Source: Actinoplanes sp. TBRC 11911 (GTDB lineage Bacteria > Actinomycetota > Actinomycetes > Mycobacteriales > Micromonosporaceae). From it: a stretch of 64,000 bases of DNA. Made by a program: the position numbers and the translations under genes. The notes under the pieces are model-generated. The model had not been told where the DNA came from. It was given only the letters and a program-made list of their open reading frames with translations, and ran no database searches. Shown piece after piece: positions 16,581-24,599 of the stretch (its first letter is position 1; the number at the start of each line of letters is the position of its first letter). The stretch lies in assembly GCF_012933445.1 (NCBI RefSeq), contig NZ_JABBNC010000003.1:1-64000 (forward strand), in the 5' to 3' direction.

Positions 16581-17825
16581 TCATCGCAAACTTTCCGGAA
16601 CCGGAAGCGCGCTGCCCTTGATGAACTCCGCCCAGCTCACGTTCCATGCGGTCCAGCCGTCGCCGTAGGCCAGCTTCACGCCGGTCCCCTTCACCACCAC
16701 AGGATCCCCCACGAGGGACTTGTCGAACAGCCATCGGGCATTCGACGGGGACACGTTCACGCATCCATGAGAGACGTTGGTCCGGCCCTGGGAACCGACC
16801 GACCACGGCGCGGAGTGGATGTACTGTCCGCTCCAGGTCAGACGCTGTGCGTACTGGATTTCGGTGCGGTAGCCGTTGACCGGCCCGAGCTCGGCGGTGG
16901 TGTCGAAGACCGTCTGCGCGAGCTTGTCCATCACGACCATCGTTCCGCTGTCGCTCGGCGTGCTCTTCTTGCCCAGGCTGACCGGCATCGTCTTGACCGT
17001 CTTACCGCTGTCCTGGACGGTCATCTTCTTCGTCTTGTTGTCGACGGTCATGACGAACTTGCGCCCGATCTTCGAGGTCGCGGACCGGTCGCGGTCGCCG
17101 TACCGCCCGCCGCCGGTGGGCAGGCCACCCACGGCGATCCGCACGGTCAGCTTGGTGCCGGTCTGCCAGAAGTCGCGGGACCGGTAATAGGCCTGGGTGC
17201 CGTTCGCCGTCCACGCCCAGACGCCCGGCTGCGGCGGGTCGGTCTGCACGAACATCCGCTTCTGCACGGCGGCCCGGTCGGCCTTCTTGATGCCCGGGTT
17301 GAACTCGACCACCACCGGCATGGCCACGCCGTACGTCTTGTTGTCGAAGAGGTAGAGCCCGGTGCCGGTCTTCTTGCCCGGGGCGCCCATCGTGGTGAAG
17401 CTGGTGCTCGCCGTCTTGGTCTGACCGTTCTCGGCGGTGGCGACGACGCTGGCCGTGTATTTCTGCTTGGTCTTCAGCGGCGCCTTGGGCACCCACGAAG
17501 ACCCGTCCTCGCGCAGCCCGCCGGAGACCGCCTTACCGGCGGAATCCTTGAGGGTGACCGTGGTCACCTTGGCGCCGGACACCTTGAAGCCGATCTCGGT
17601 GCTGACGGGAAGGTTGGTCTTTCCCGCGGCCGGAGTGACGGCCAGCTCGATGGGGGCGGCGGCGACCCCCTCGGTGGCCGGCCCACTGGACGTCGGCGTG
17701 GCACCGGCCGCCGCGTTGGGCGTGTCGCTCTTGTCGCTCTTGCCACTCTCGTCACCGCCGCAGGCGGACAAGGTGAGCGGCGTGATCACCGCTAACGCCA
17801 CGATCGCCACCAGCGTGCGCCGCAT
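16581..17825 (-). CDS. L,D-transpeptidase lipoprotein (paralogue)
   Basis: Second YkuD-type L,D-transpeptidase (414 residues). MRRTLVAIVALAV...LSAC is a lipobox with Cys22; an Asp/Ser/Lys-rich tether, two Ig-like domains and the YkuD domain with SHGCVN (catalytic Cys355) follow. It shares domain order and the SHGCVNVS...WLFD context with the neighbour at 15236, but its N-terminal linker is unrelated. The inner ATG is used because AGGG sits about eight bases before it, whereas it abuts the alternative ATG directly. Confidence 0.93.
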   Translation of the reverse strand: MRRTLVAIVALAVITPLTLSACGGDESGKSDKSDTPNAAAGATPTSSGPATEGVAAAPIELAVTPAAGKTNLPVSTEIGFKVSGAKVTTVTLKDSAGKAVSGGLREDGSSWVPKAPLKTKQKYTASVVATAENGQTKTASTSFTTMGAPGKKTGTGLYLFDNKTYGVAMPVVVEFNPGIKKADRAAVQKRMFVQTDPPQPGVWAWTANGTQAYYRSRDFWQTGTKLTVRIAVGGLPTGGGRYGDRDRSATSKIGRKFVMTVDNKTKKMTVQDSGKTVKTMPVSLGKKSTPSDSGTMVVMDKLAQTVFDTTAELGPVNGYRTEIQYAQRLTWSGQYIHSAPWSVGSQGRTNVSHGCVNVSPSNARWLFDKSLVGDPVVVKGTGVKLAYGDGWTAWNVSWAEFIKGSALPVPESLR

Positions 17826-17999
17826 GCTGACCATCCCTGTTGATTTTGATGGGGGACATCTGTTCGGGGGTGTGCGGGGGACATACTGCCTCATGCATGC
17901 AAGGACGCGAATCCATCCCAGGGTGGATTCCCGGCCCGGGCGGGGCGATTTCGGGGCGCGCCGGGGCGCGTGCTAACGTTTCCGTCGTTGCCAGAGAGC

Positions 18000-18075
18000 G
18001 CGCCGCTAGCTCAATTGGCAGAGCAGCGGACTCTTAATCCGCGGGTTGTAGGTTCAAGTCCTACGCGGCGCACCA
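18000..18075 (+). tRNA. tRNA-Lys (anticodon CUU)
   Basis: Complete cloverleaf: acceptor GCGCCGC/GCGGCGC, D-arm TAGCTCAATTGGCAGAGC, anticodon loop CTCTTAA with CTT at 18033-18035, T-arm GTAGGTTCAAGTCCTAC, discriminator A and an encoded CCA at 18073-18075. Confidence 0.98.
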
Positions 18076-18084
18076 CGCTTCACC

Positions 18085-18114
18085 AGGCCGTATAGCTTCC
18101 GGGCTATGCGGCCT
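18085..18114 (+). terminator. Terminator after tRNA-Lys
   Basis: Eleven-bp stem (AGGCCGTATAG with CTATGCGGCCT, one G-U pair) beginning ten bases after the tRNA, followed by TGATGTTTG. Confidence 0.8.
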
Positions 18115-18140
18115 TGATGTTTGCGGGACGTGTGTGGGCG

Positions 18141-18212
18141 CCCCGGTTTCCCACCTCGGCGGTGCCCCGGTTTCCCACCCCGGCGGTGCCCCGGTTTCCC
18201 ACCCCGGCGGCG
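18141..18212. repeat. 24-bp tandem repeat x3
   Basis: Three 24-bp units (CCCCGGTTTCCCACCYCGG core) that are nearly identical. An antisense reading frame would encode PPGWETGA units, but it has no start signal or coding bias, so I treat this as a non-coding minisatellite downstream of the tRNA. Confidence 0.85.
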
Positions 18213-18411
18213 GCCCGAATTCCTGCTCACCGGCCGGCTCGCGCCCCGGCCTCGCGCGAAGTAAGCGATCGCTGCCGCCGCGAAGCCCGGCTACGGTGAT
18301 CACGGGCGCACCACCACACCATAAACACCACACGGATGAGACTGATCAGCAAACCGCGCACCATGCGGCGGACCCGTGCACCTGACCATGAGTGGCAGAC
18401 CGACCTCCCCG

Positions 18412-18642
18412 CTAGCTAGCGGCCGGGGGGGTGGAGTCCTTCGCGTCAGAGGCCTCGGCGCCGGTCGAGTTGTTGCCACGCCCGCTGGTTGTTGCTCGTC
18501 GTCGGGGCGGGGTCGGCTCTGCCGATGGCAGCCCAGGGTCGTTTCGTGCCGCCGGCGACCGGGATCGGGGCGGGCATTGCTGCGCATCGCCGGGCGGGTC
18601 GCGTCCCACCGTCGACCCGACCGGAAGCGCCATGGAAGCCAT
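18412..18642 (-). CDS. Possible small disordered protein (76 aa)
   Basis: A 76-residue frame starting with ATG six bases after a strong AAGGGGGG site. The predicted product MASMALPVGSTVG... is rich in Pro, Ser, Arg and Thr with no fold or motif. GC at third positions looks lower than in neighbouring real genes, and its stop lies in a perfect 14-bp palindrome (18409-18422, CCGCTAGCTAGCGG). The upstream DNA is part of a dispersed repeat. It could equally be chance; not recognised. Confidence 0.25.
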   Translation of the reverse strand: MASMALPVGSTVGRDPPGDAQQCPPRSRSPAARNDPGLPSAEPTPPRRRATTSGRGNNSTGAEASDAKDSTPPAAS

Positions 18643-18875
18643 GCAACGCCCCCCTTCAATGCCATCATGTGGGATCCCCGTCCGCTGTACGGGATTGGCG
18701 ACCACATGGTGGCAGCGGGTCCACAACCTGAGAATTACATCCACAGTGGAGCATCGTTTCTCAACTTTTGTCCCTGTTTGGTCGGCCGCCTTCCCTGCCG
18801 TTTCGTAGACCTTGGATACTTAGGGCTCGCATGTGGGCGTAACTCTCCAAGGTCTCGACCAAATCCAGAATGTGG

Positions 18876-19399
18876 AACTGTTCAGCTGGTTCTCGCGCCG
18901 CTCACCCTCCGATGCGGTGGCCTTCCGTGGCGGACCTGAGGGCCGTCGCTGTGGGGAGCGGGGACGTTCCGGCCGTGACGGTTCCCCACACCCGCTGTGG
19001 GTCGCCACGGTGTGGGGAGCCATCGCCTCCCCGGCGTCGCGACTTTCCACACGTGGGTGAGGGTGGCCGCGGTGTGGGGAGCTACCGCCTCCCCGGCGTC
19101 GCGACTTTCCACACGTGGGTGAGGGTGGCCGCGGTGTGGGGAGCTACCGCCTCCCCGGCGTCGCGACTTTCCACACGTGGGTGAGGGTGGCCACGGTGTG
19201 GGGGGCTATCGCCTCCCCGGCGTCGCGACTTTCCACAGGTGGGTGAGGGTGGCCGCGGTGTGGGGGGCTACCGCCTCCCCGGCGTCGCGGCTGCCCACAC
19301 CCGGGTGGGGGCGCCCGCTGTGGGGAGCTGGGACCTGGCCGGGCCTGGCGGCGTCGCCTCGCACGGGGACTCCCGGCCGACGGAACCAGCTGAACAGTT
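18876..19399. mobile_element. MITE-like insertion with 17-bp terminal inverted repeats
   Basis: Ends are AACTGTTCAGCTGGTTC (18876-18892) and its exact reverse complement (19383-19399). The ten bases CAGAATGTGG occur immediately outside the left end (18866-18875) and one base outside the right end (19401-19410), as a target-site duplication. Removing one duplicate and the 524-525 bases restores the alignment with dispersed-repeat copies 2 and 3. There is no transposase gene inside; the interior is a 62-bp tandem array. It is therefore a non-autonomous element needing a transposase in trans. An IS family cannot be named from this alone. Confidence 0.8.
18997..19300. repeat. 62-bp tandem array inside the MITE-like element
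   Basis: Four full 62-bp units begin at 19053, 19115, 19177 and 19239, preceded by a 56-bp degenerate unit from 18997 and followed by a partial one. Each unit contains GGGGAG-CTACCGC-CTCCCC (6-bp stem, 7-base loop) and CCACAC...GTGTGG complementarity. Units 1 and 2 are identical, the others differ by a few transitions. There are no unique spacers. Confidence 0.92.
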
Positions 19400-19533
19400 A
19401 CAGAATGTGGTCAGAATCGCCACATAGTGGGATGGATGGACGATGCGCGCGTCCCGCCAGGCACGCTGCGCGTCGATCTGCGGACATGTGCGGCTCGTCG
19501 GGCATCTCGGCGGCGGATCTCGGTCGCGAGCTG

Positions 19534-19653
19534 CTAGTCGCAGAACGAGTTGGCTGCCCGGGGCCCTCGCGGCAGCACAAAGCCAGGAACGAGATGTCGC
19601 ATGCGGGCCAGAAGCGGGAGACCGGGTCGGTGCGGCGGCTTGCCCTTCGCCAT
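19534..19653 (-). CDS. Possible small basic protein (39 aa)
   Basis: A 39-residue frame whose ATG lies six bases after a consensus AAGGAGG ribosome site, the best such site in this gene-poor zone. The product starts MAKGKPPHRPGLP and is basic (Arg, Lys, His, Pro) with a short hydrophobic centre (LVPGFVL) and a lone C-terminal Cys. It is divergent from the FGGY kinase, 75 bases away. I do not recognise the family. The ribosome site is the main evidence; length makes coding statistics weak. Confidence 0.4.
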   Translation of the reverse strand: MAKGKPPHRPGLPLLARMRHLVPGFVLPRGPRAANSFCD

Positions 19654-19728
19654 CAAATGCCTCCTTGAACGTGACGCCCGACTCCGGCGGGCGGGTCGGG
19701 CGCCGGGCGACGCACGCTCCGGACTTGT

Positions 19729-21192
19729 ATGAAGACCATGCACGAGCGCGTCCTTCTCGGCGTCGATGTCGGGACCACCGCGGTCAAGACCGCGGCCTTC
19801 ACCGCCCGGGGCGAGTTGCTCGCCGACCACACCGTGCCGATCGGGACGGCGCGCCCGCGCGAGGGCTGGGTGGAGCAGGACCCGGAGGAATGGTGGCGGG
19901 CGGTCACGGCCGGCATCGCCGCCGTAAGCAAAACGCTGCCGAGCGGCTCGGTCTCGTCGATCGGCGTGGTCAGCCAGGTCAACACGCACCTGCTGGTCGA
20001 CGCCGACCTGCGGCCGCTCGGGCCGGCGATCGTCTGGCAGGACCAGCGCTGCGCGGCCATCGCCCGGGAGCTCGACGGGCGGTTCGACGCGGCGGCCAAG
20101 ACGCGGCTGTGGGGTGCGCCGGTGACGTTGGACGCCTCGTTTCTGCCGGCCCGCGCCGCCTGGTTCGCGTCTCAGACGCCGGACGCGTGGGCGGCGGCGC
20201 GCTGGGTGCTGAGCCCGAAGGACTTCATCAACGCGCGGCTGACCGGCCACGTCGCGACCGACATGCTCGCGTCGGTGCGGTTGGTGGACGGCTCCGGGGC
20301 GTACCTGGAAGAGGTTTTGACCCTGGTCGACGGTCTGGCCCGACGGCTGCCGCCATTGCGCGACCCGACGCACCCGCTCGGTGCCGGCGTGGTGGTCGGC
20401 ACCATGGACGCGTTCGGCAGCATTTTCGGCTCGGGGCTGACCGTGCCGGGCCGCGCGATGGTCTCCTGCGGCACGTCGCTCGTGGTGGCGGGCTCGTCGT
20501 CCGGCACGACCGGGCGCGGCCGTGGGGTGGTGGCGTTCCCCGAGGTGGGCGGCACCTACATCCATGCCGGTCCCACTCAAGCCGGCGGGGATGCCTTGCG
20601 GTGGTGGGCGGCGACAGCGGGCGTACGCGTCGAGGACGTCGTCGCCGAGGCGGAGCGCGCGCCGGCCGGATCGTCGGGTGTCGTCTTCACCCCGCACCTC
20701 GCGGGCGAGCGTGCCCCGCTCTGGGACTCGGCGGTGCGCGGATCGTTCTTCGGGCTGGGGTCGGACACGACCCGCCCCGACATGTCGCGGGCCGTCCTGG
20801 AGGGTGTGGCCATGTCGGCACGCCAGGTTTTCGCGGCGGTGGCGGAGGCCGGTGACCATCCACTGCCGACGGTGCGGTTCTGCGGCGGCGGGGCGCGCAG
20901 CGACCTCTGGGCCCAGATCCACGCCGACGTACTGGGTGTGCCGGTCGAGCGGCTCGCCGTGCGGGACGCCGGGGTGCTCGGCGCGGCTCAGCTCGGCGCG
21001 GTGGGCGCCGGGATATACCCGGACGTGAGCGCGGCCTCCGAAGCCACCGTGCGAACCGAGCGGATGGTGGAGCCGGACGCCGGCGCGGTCGAACTCCTCG
21101 AACCGCTGTTCCGTGTTTATACGGCGTCGTACACCGCACTGCGCGAGGTGCATCGAATCCTGGCCGAACGCACGATGAAGTCGTCTATTTAA
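19729..21192 (+). CDS. FGGY-family carbohydrate kinase (xylulokinase-like)
   Basis: ATP-dependent sugar kinase of 487 residues (484 if the second ATG is used). The two actin-like lobes are marked by GVDVGTTAVKTAAF (phosphate 1) near the N-terminus, WQDQR, the central CGTSLVVAGSS, and FCGGGARSDLWAQ with LGAAQLGAVGAG at the C-terminal adenosine site. The family phosphorylates xylulose, ribulose, gluconate or glycerol; the closest general resemblance is to xylulokinase, but substrate is not decidable. There is no strong ribosome site. No sugar isomerase or transporter is adjacent. Confidence 0.88.
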   Translation: MKTMHERVLLGVDVGTTAVKTAAFTARGELLADHTVPIGTARPREGWVEQDPEEWWRAVTAGIAAVSKTLPSGSVSSIGVVSQVNTHLLVDADLRPLGPAIVWQDQRCAAIARELDGRFDAAAKTRLWGAPVTLDASFLPARAAWFASQTPDAWAAARWVLSPKDFINARLTGHVATDMLASVRLVDGSGAYLEEVLTLVDGLARRLPPLRDPTHPLGAGVVVGTMDAFGSIFGSGLTVPGRAMVSCGTSLVVAGSSSGTTGRGRGVVAFPEVGGTYIHAGPTQAGGDALRWWAATAGVRVEDVVAEAERAPAGSSGVVFTPHLAGERAPLWDSAVRGSFFGLGSDTTRPDMSRAVLEGVAMSARQVFAAVAEAGDHPLPTVRFCGGGARSDLWAQIHADVLGVPVERLAVRDAGVLGAAQLGAVGAGIYPDVSAASEATVRTERMVEPDAGAVELLEPLFRVYTASYTALREVHRILAERTMKSSI

Positions 21193-21285
21193 CGAGGCGA
21201 AGTCCTACCTAGACGAATATGTAATCAGCGTCTCCAGGTCCATCGGCTATCCTCCGAACCCTCGCGATCATTGTGGAGGACCCGG

Positions 21286-22467
21286 GTGCCGAAAAAGCCT
21301 CGTAGTGAACGCCGGAAATCGCCGGTCTGGGCACGTATCTCGCTGGCTGCCGGGATAGTCATCGCGCTTGCCGGTGGCGGCACGGCGACGTCACTGACCG
21401 TGGCGGAGCACCAGGTGAACGCCGCTCTGCCGGACCAGGATCTGCTCGGCTCGGTGCAGGGATCGAGTCAGAAGGCGCACGCGGACGTCAAGGGCGCGAA
21501 GAACATCCTGCTGGTCAGCCTCGACACCCGGCCCAGTTGGACGAAGTCGCACGAGCCCAGCCGCTCCGACTCGATCATCATCCTGCACATCCCGGCGGAC
21601 CACTCGACCGCTTACATGCTGTCGATCCCCCGGGACACGCTGATCGACATTCCGGCGTACGACAACGGCGCCCAGAAGTACGGCGGCGGCGCCAACAAGA
21701 TCAATTCGGCGTTCGCCTTCGGCAGCCGGGGCCTCGACGGCGACAAGGCCATCCAGGACGGCACCAAGCTGCTCGCTCTGACGATCCAGAAGAAATTCGG
21801 CATCGTGCCGGACGCCGCCGCGATCATCGACTTCTCGGGTTTCCAGAAAATCCTGCAGGTGCTCGGCAAGGTCTGCATGTACGTGGACGAGGACGTGACA
21901 TCGATCCACGTGGGCCACGACAAGAACGGCAAGCAGGCGGTGCCGTACACGACCGACTCGGCGGGCGCCCACCCGAAGAAGGTCCCCGGCGTCACCGCGA
22001 ACAAGTACACGGTTGGCAACCACTGCTTCACCCCGGTCGAGGCCCTCGACTACGCCCGCCAGCGCGACCTGCTCGCGAAGGGCGACAGCGACTACGGTCG
22101 CCAGCGCCATCAGCAGCAACTCCTCAAGGCCATCATGAAGACGGCCGTCAGCAAGGGGCTCAGCTCCCCCACCAAGCTGCCCGGCCTGATCAGCGCCGTC
22201 GGCAAGGCGATGGTGGTCAGCACCGGGGGCGTCTCCCTCGAGGACTGGGTGCTGAGCATGAAGTCCATCAACCCGGACAACCTGATCACGCTGCGGACGA
22301 ACGCCGACTCCGGCGGCTTCCGGACCGTCCCGCAGGATCAGACCCCGCCCGGCGTCGGCGAGGCGCAATATCTGGACGACCAGAGCCTGCAGATGTTCCG
22401 CGCGGCCAAGAACGACACCATCGACGAGTTCGTCATCAACCACCCGACCTGGCTGGCCGCCAACTGA
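21286..22467 (+). CDS. LytR-CpsA-Psr (LCP) family glycopolymer ligase
   Basis: Membrane-anchored extracellular enzyme (393 residues) expected to transfer undecaprenyl-linked glycopolymers onto peptidoglycan. A basic cytoplasmic N-terminus is followed by one membrane helix (about 17-40) and the LCP domain: ILLVSLDTRP, RSDSIIILHI, MLSIPRDTLIDIP, NKINSAFAFG and LDYARQR with its catalytic-pocket arginines. The GTG start has GGAGGA six bases upstream. It is monocistronic and convergent with the expansin-like gene across a shared hairpin. Confidence 0.92.
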   Translation: MPKKPRSERRKSPVWARISLAAGIVIALAGGGTATSLTVAEHQVNAALPDQDLLGSVQGSSQKAHADVKGAKNILLVSLDTRPSWTKSHEPSRSDSIIILHIPADHSTAYMLSIPRDTLIDIPAYDNGAQKYGGGANKINSAFAFGSRGLDGDKAIQDGTKLLALTIQKKFGIVPDAAAIIDFSGFQKILQVLGKVCMYVDEDVTSIHVGHDKNGKQAVPYTTDSAGAHPKKVPGVTANKYTVGNHCFTPVEALDYARQRDLLAKGDSDYGRQRHQQQLLKAIMKTAVSKGLSSPTKLPGLISAVGKAMVVSTGGVSLEDWVLSMKSINPDNLITLRTNADSGGFRTVPQDQTPPGVGEAQYLDDQSLQMFRAAKNDTIDEFVINHPTWLAAN

Positions 22468-22535
22468 CCGGCCTACGTCCCGAGGGCGCGCGACCGCAAC
22501 GCGCGGCGACCGCGCGTCCGGCGAAAGCCCGCTAA

Positions 22536-22568
22536 CGCCGTGCCGCCTCGCCGGGAGGCGGCACGGCG
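22536..22568. terminator. Bidirectional terminator between convergent genes
   Basis: Perfect 14-bp stem (CGCCGTGCCGCCTC with its complement at 22555-22568) and five-base loop between the LCP stop and the expansin-like stop; serves both strands. Confidence 0.88.
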
Positions 22569-22573
22569 ACGGC

Positions 22574-23428
22574 TCAGGCCGGGACGTTCCACTTCTGGTT
22601 GGCGGCGCCGGTGCAGGTCCAGATCCGCACCTTGGTGAGGTCGGCGGACGTGTTGCCGGTCAGGCCGAGGCACTTGTTCGCGTTCGGGTTCACCAGGTCG
22701 CGCCCGCTGGTGTAGAGCCATTGCTGCGCGGCCGTGCCGTTGCAGTCGTACAACTGCACCTTGCTGCCGCTCGTGGTGCCGGCGCCGGCGACGTCGAGGC
22801 ATTTGCCGCTGTTGCGGATCGTGCCGTCGGTCGCCATCGTCCATTGCTGGGTCGCCGAGCCGACGCAGGCGTACAGGTCGACCGCCGTGCCGTTGCTGGC
22901 GACGCCGCCGGCCGCTCCGATGCATTTGCCGGCCAGGCCGGTGATCTGCCCGGTCCGTCCGGCGGGCGGCGGCGTGCTGCCCCCGCCACCGTTCCCATTG
23001 ACAAACTGCCAAGTCAGATTGAGTACGCCCGGAGTTGTCGCCGGATCGGTCGAGGCGAACTGCCCGAACGCGGCCTGGCTGAGGTCGATGTGCGAGGCGT
23101 CGCAGGACGGGCACTTGTCCTTCACCGGCACGGTGATCGTCTTGCCGTTGTACGTGACCTGCACCGAGACACTGCTGCATAACGGGTCGGCGTTCGGGTT
23201 GGCGGCGGTGAACCACTGGTACGAGACGGCGACCAGCATCTGCGTGGCGGCGTTGATCGAGGTGCCGCAGGCACCGAACCCGGAGTCGTTGTAGAACGTG
23301 GCGATGCCGGACTGGGGTTGCCCGAAGGGAATGGCCGCGGCCGCCGCGTTCGCGGGCGCCGAAGCGATACCCAGAATTGTCATCAGGCCGATGGTGACAG
23401 CGAGGACAAGCTTGCGCACGGAAAACAA
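22574..23428 (-). CDS. Secreted expansin-like protein with ricin B lectin domain
   Basis: A 284-residue exported two-domain protein. After a signal peptide (VRKLVLAVTIGLMTILGI, cleavage near ANAAAAA) comes a double-psi beta-barrel of the expansin/barwin type (GIATFYNDSGFGACG, KDKCPSCDASHIDLSQAAF), then a Gly/Pro linker and a C-terminal ricin-type beta-trefoil (CBM13) with three QW-like repeats (ATQQWTM, AAQQWLY, ANQKWNV). It probably loosens or binds plant or fungal cell-wall polysaccharide non-hydrolytically. A TTG start six bases after AGAAGGG is preferred over the GTG three codons inside. Confidence 0.85.
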   Translation of the reverse strand: MFSVRKLVLAVTIGLMTILGIASAPANAAAAAIPFGQPQSGIATFYNDSGFGACGTSINAATQMLVAVSYQWFTAANPNADPLCSSVSVQVTYNGKTITVPVKDKCPSCDASHIDLSQAAFGQFASTDPATTPGVLNLTWQFVNGNGGGGSTPPPAGRTGQITGLAGKCIGAAGGVASNGTAVDLYACVGSATQQWTMATDGTIRNSGKCLDVAGAGTTSGSKVQLYDCNGTAAQQWLYTSGRDLVNPNANKCLGLTGNTSADLTKVRIWTCTGAANQKWNVPA

Positions 23429-23957
23429 ATCGAGCCCTTCTTGGTATAGATGTCCAAGAATATTGATCATCACGATAAGGCTGAGTGTTGATCTAGGTCA
23501 ACGGCGACTTGACCAGGCACCACGTTGGTGAATATGGACAAACTGTCAAAAATGAACCGTCCCGGCCACCGAGCGTAAATATGTCGTTCACCAGCCCGGC
23601 CGGGCGACCACCCCGCACTGGATGGCCGCGCGAATCTGAGTCGCGCGTTGGCGGGTGCCGTTGCGAACCTGACGCGACGGCACCACCCGCATGGGGACCG
23701 ATGACCGATTCACGAGTTTTCGACCTTGCTTCGCGGCGTTCCAGAAGAGCCCCATTAATGCGAAACCGCACCGCTTTAAATCGCTCGTCGAGCACTGCGG
23801 CATTTGTTTCATCGACGATCCCCGCAAGTGGGCTGACCTGCGATTCTCGCGGTTAGCTGCCGGACCTCGTGGGTATGCGTCGACAATGCGGCATTGCAGC
23901 CGCTCCAGGTGATCATCCTCTTTGGATGAATGGAGCCTACCGCGTTAGGAGACAGCG
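23429..23957. other. Intergenic region upstream of gas-vesicle operon
   Basis: About 530 bases of noticeably lower GC than the flanking genes. Several short frames exist on both strands but none has a ribosome site or coding-type third-position GC. It should contain the gas-vesicle promoter; the strong AGGAG before 23958 ends it. Reduced GC and absence of genes could mark older inserted DNA, but no repeats or ends are visible. Confidence 0.55.
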
Positions 23958-24599
23958 ATGGGATCTAACGCACGAATCGCTATGGCCGTCGGATTGGGAT
24001 ATCTACTGGGTCGGCGCAAGAAATTGCGTACGGCGATGGCCGTCGGCAGCGCGCTTGCCGTCGGACGCTTCAGCCGCGATCCCGCTTCACTGTTGAAAGC
24101 CGGCGGTGAGTTGCTGGGCAATTCCCCGATTCTGGGTCAGGTCAGCGGGCTGGCCAAGCCGCTCACGGCCGCGGGCAAGGCGGCCGCGGCGGGCGCGGTC
24201 ACCCGCGGAATCGACTCGATGGGCGACCGGATCAAGCGGCGCACCGACGCGTTGCGTACGGACCAGCAGGCCGAGCCCGACGAGCAGGATGACCAGGACC
24301 AGCAGGACGACGAGGACCGGCAGGACGAGCGCGCGCCAGCCCGGTCGCGCCGCGCCACGGCGGACGCCGAGGACGAGTACGACGACGACTACGAGACCGA
24401 CGAGAACGAACCGGACGACGAGCCGGAGGAAGAGCCTCGCCCACGGCCGCGCAAGGCCCCTGGCCTGCGTCGCAGGCCGGCTCCCGCGGACTCCGGAGGC
24501 GACAACGGCAACGGCGCCGGGGCGCGCGCACGCCGATCCGACGGGGAGCAGGCCGACGGAGGCGGCGCACCAGTACGTCGGCGGGTGAGTAAGCGATGA
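23958..24599 (+). CDS. Gas-vesicle-cluster protein, acidic C-terminus
   Basis: First gene of the gas-vesicle operon, 213 residues. The N-terminal half (MGSNARIAMAVGLGYLLG, then an Ala/Gly/Leu-rich amphipathic region to about residue 95) is followed by a highly charged disordered half with Asp/Glu/Gln runs and basic RPRPRKAP-like stretches. Genes of this type head Streptomyces-like gvp clusters. I do not assign a biochemical role. AGGAG precedes the ATG by six bases. It overlaps the next gene by ATGA. Confidence 0.75.
   Translation: MGSNARIAMAVGLGYLLGRRKKLRTAMAVGSALAVGRFSRDPASLLKAGGELLGNSPILGQVSGLAKPLTAAGKAAAAGAVTRGIDSMGDRIKRRTDALRTDQQAEPDEQDDQDQQDDEDRQDERAPARSRRATADAEDEYDDDYETDENEPDDEPEEEPRPRPRKAPGLRRRPAPADSGGDNGNGAGARARRSDGEQADGGGAPVRRRVSKR

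Larger units (their letters stand above)
18655..19440 (+). repeat. Dispersed structured repeat, copy 1 (interrupted)
   Basis: First of four copies of the dispersed element. The hairpin core is at 18808-18854: GACCTTGGATACTT pairs imperfectly with AACTCTCCAAGGTC around GGGCTCGCATGTGGGCG. The upstream arm (from about 18655) shares GTCCGCTGTRCGGG and CCACATGGT with copy 4. The downstream arm is split after 18875 by a mobile element and resumes at 19401 (ends ...CCACATAGTGGGA). Orientation is the same as copy 2. The outer left end is not clear. Confidence 0.8.

Noticed and set aside
18000..18075. tRNA-Lys as integration site of a genomic island
   Set aside because: No duplicate of the tRNA 3-prime end and no integrase gene were found downstream in the window.
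18061..18333. 90-codon minus-strand frame covering the 24-bp repeats and the tRNA end
   Set aside because: It crosses the tRNA-Lys gene and its terminator and has no ribosome site.
18997..19300. CRISPR-like regular repeat array
   Set aside because: The units are contiguous 62-bp copies with no unique spacers, and no cas genes occur in the window.
23588..23912. Short frames on both strands in the gap before the gas-vesicle operon
   Set aside because: Lower third-position GC than real genes here, no ribosome sites, no recognisable sequence; transposase remnant considered but not supported.
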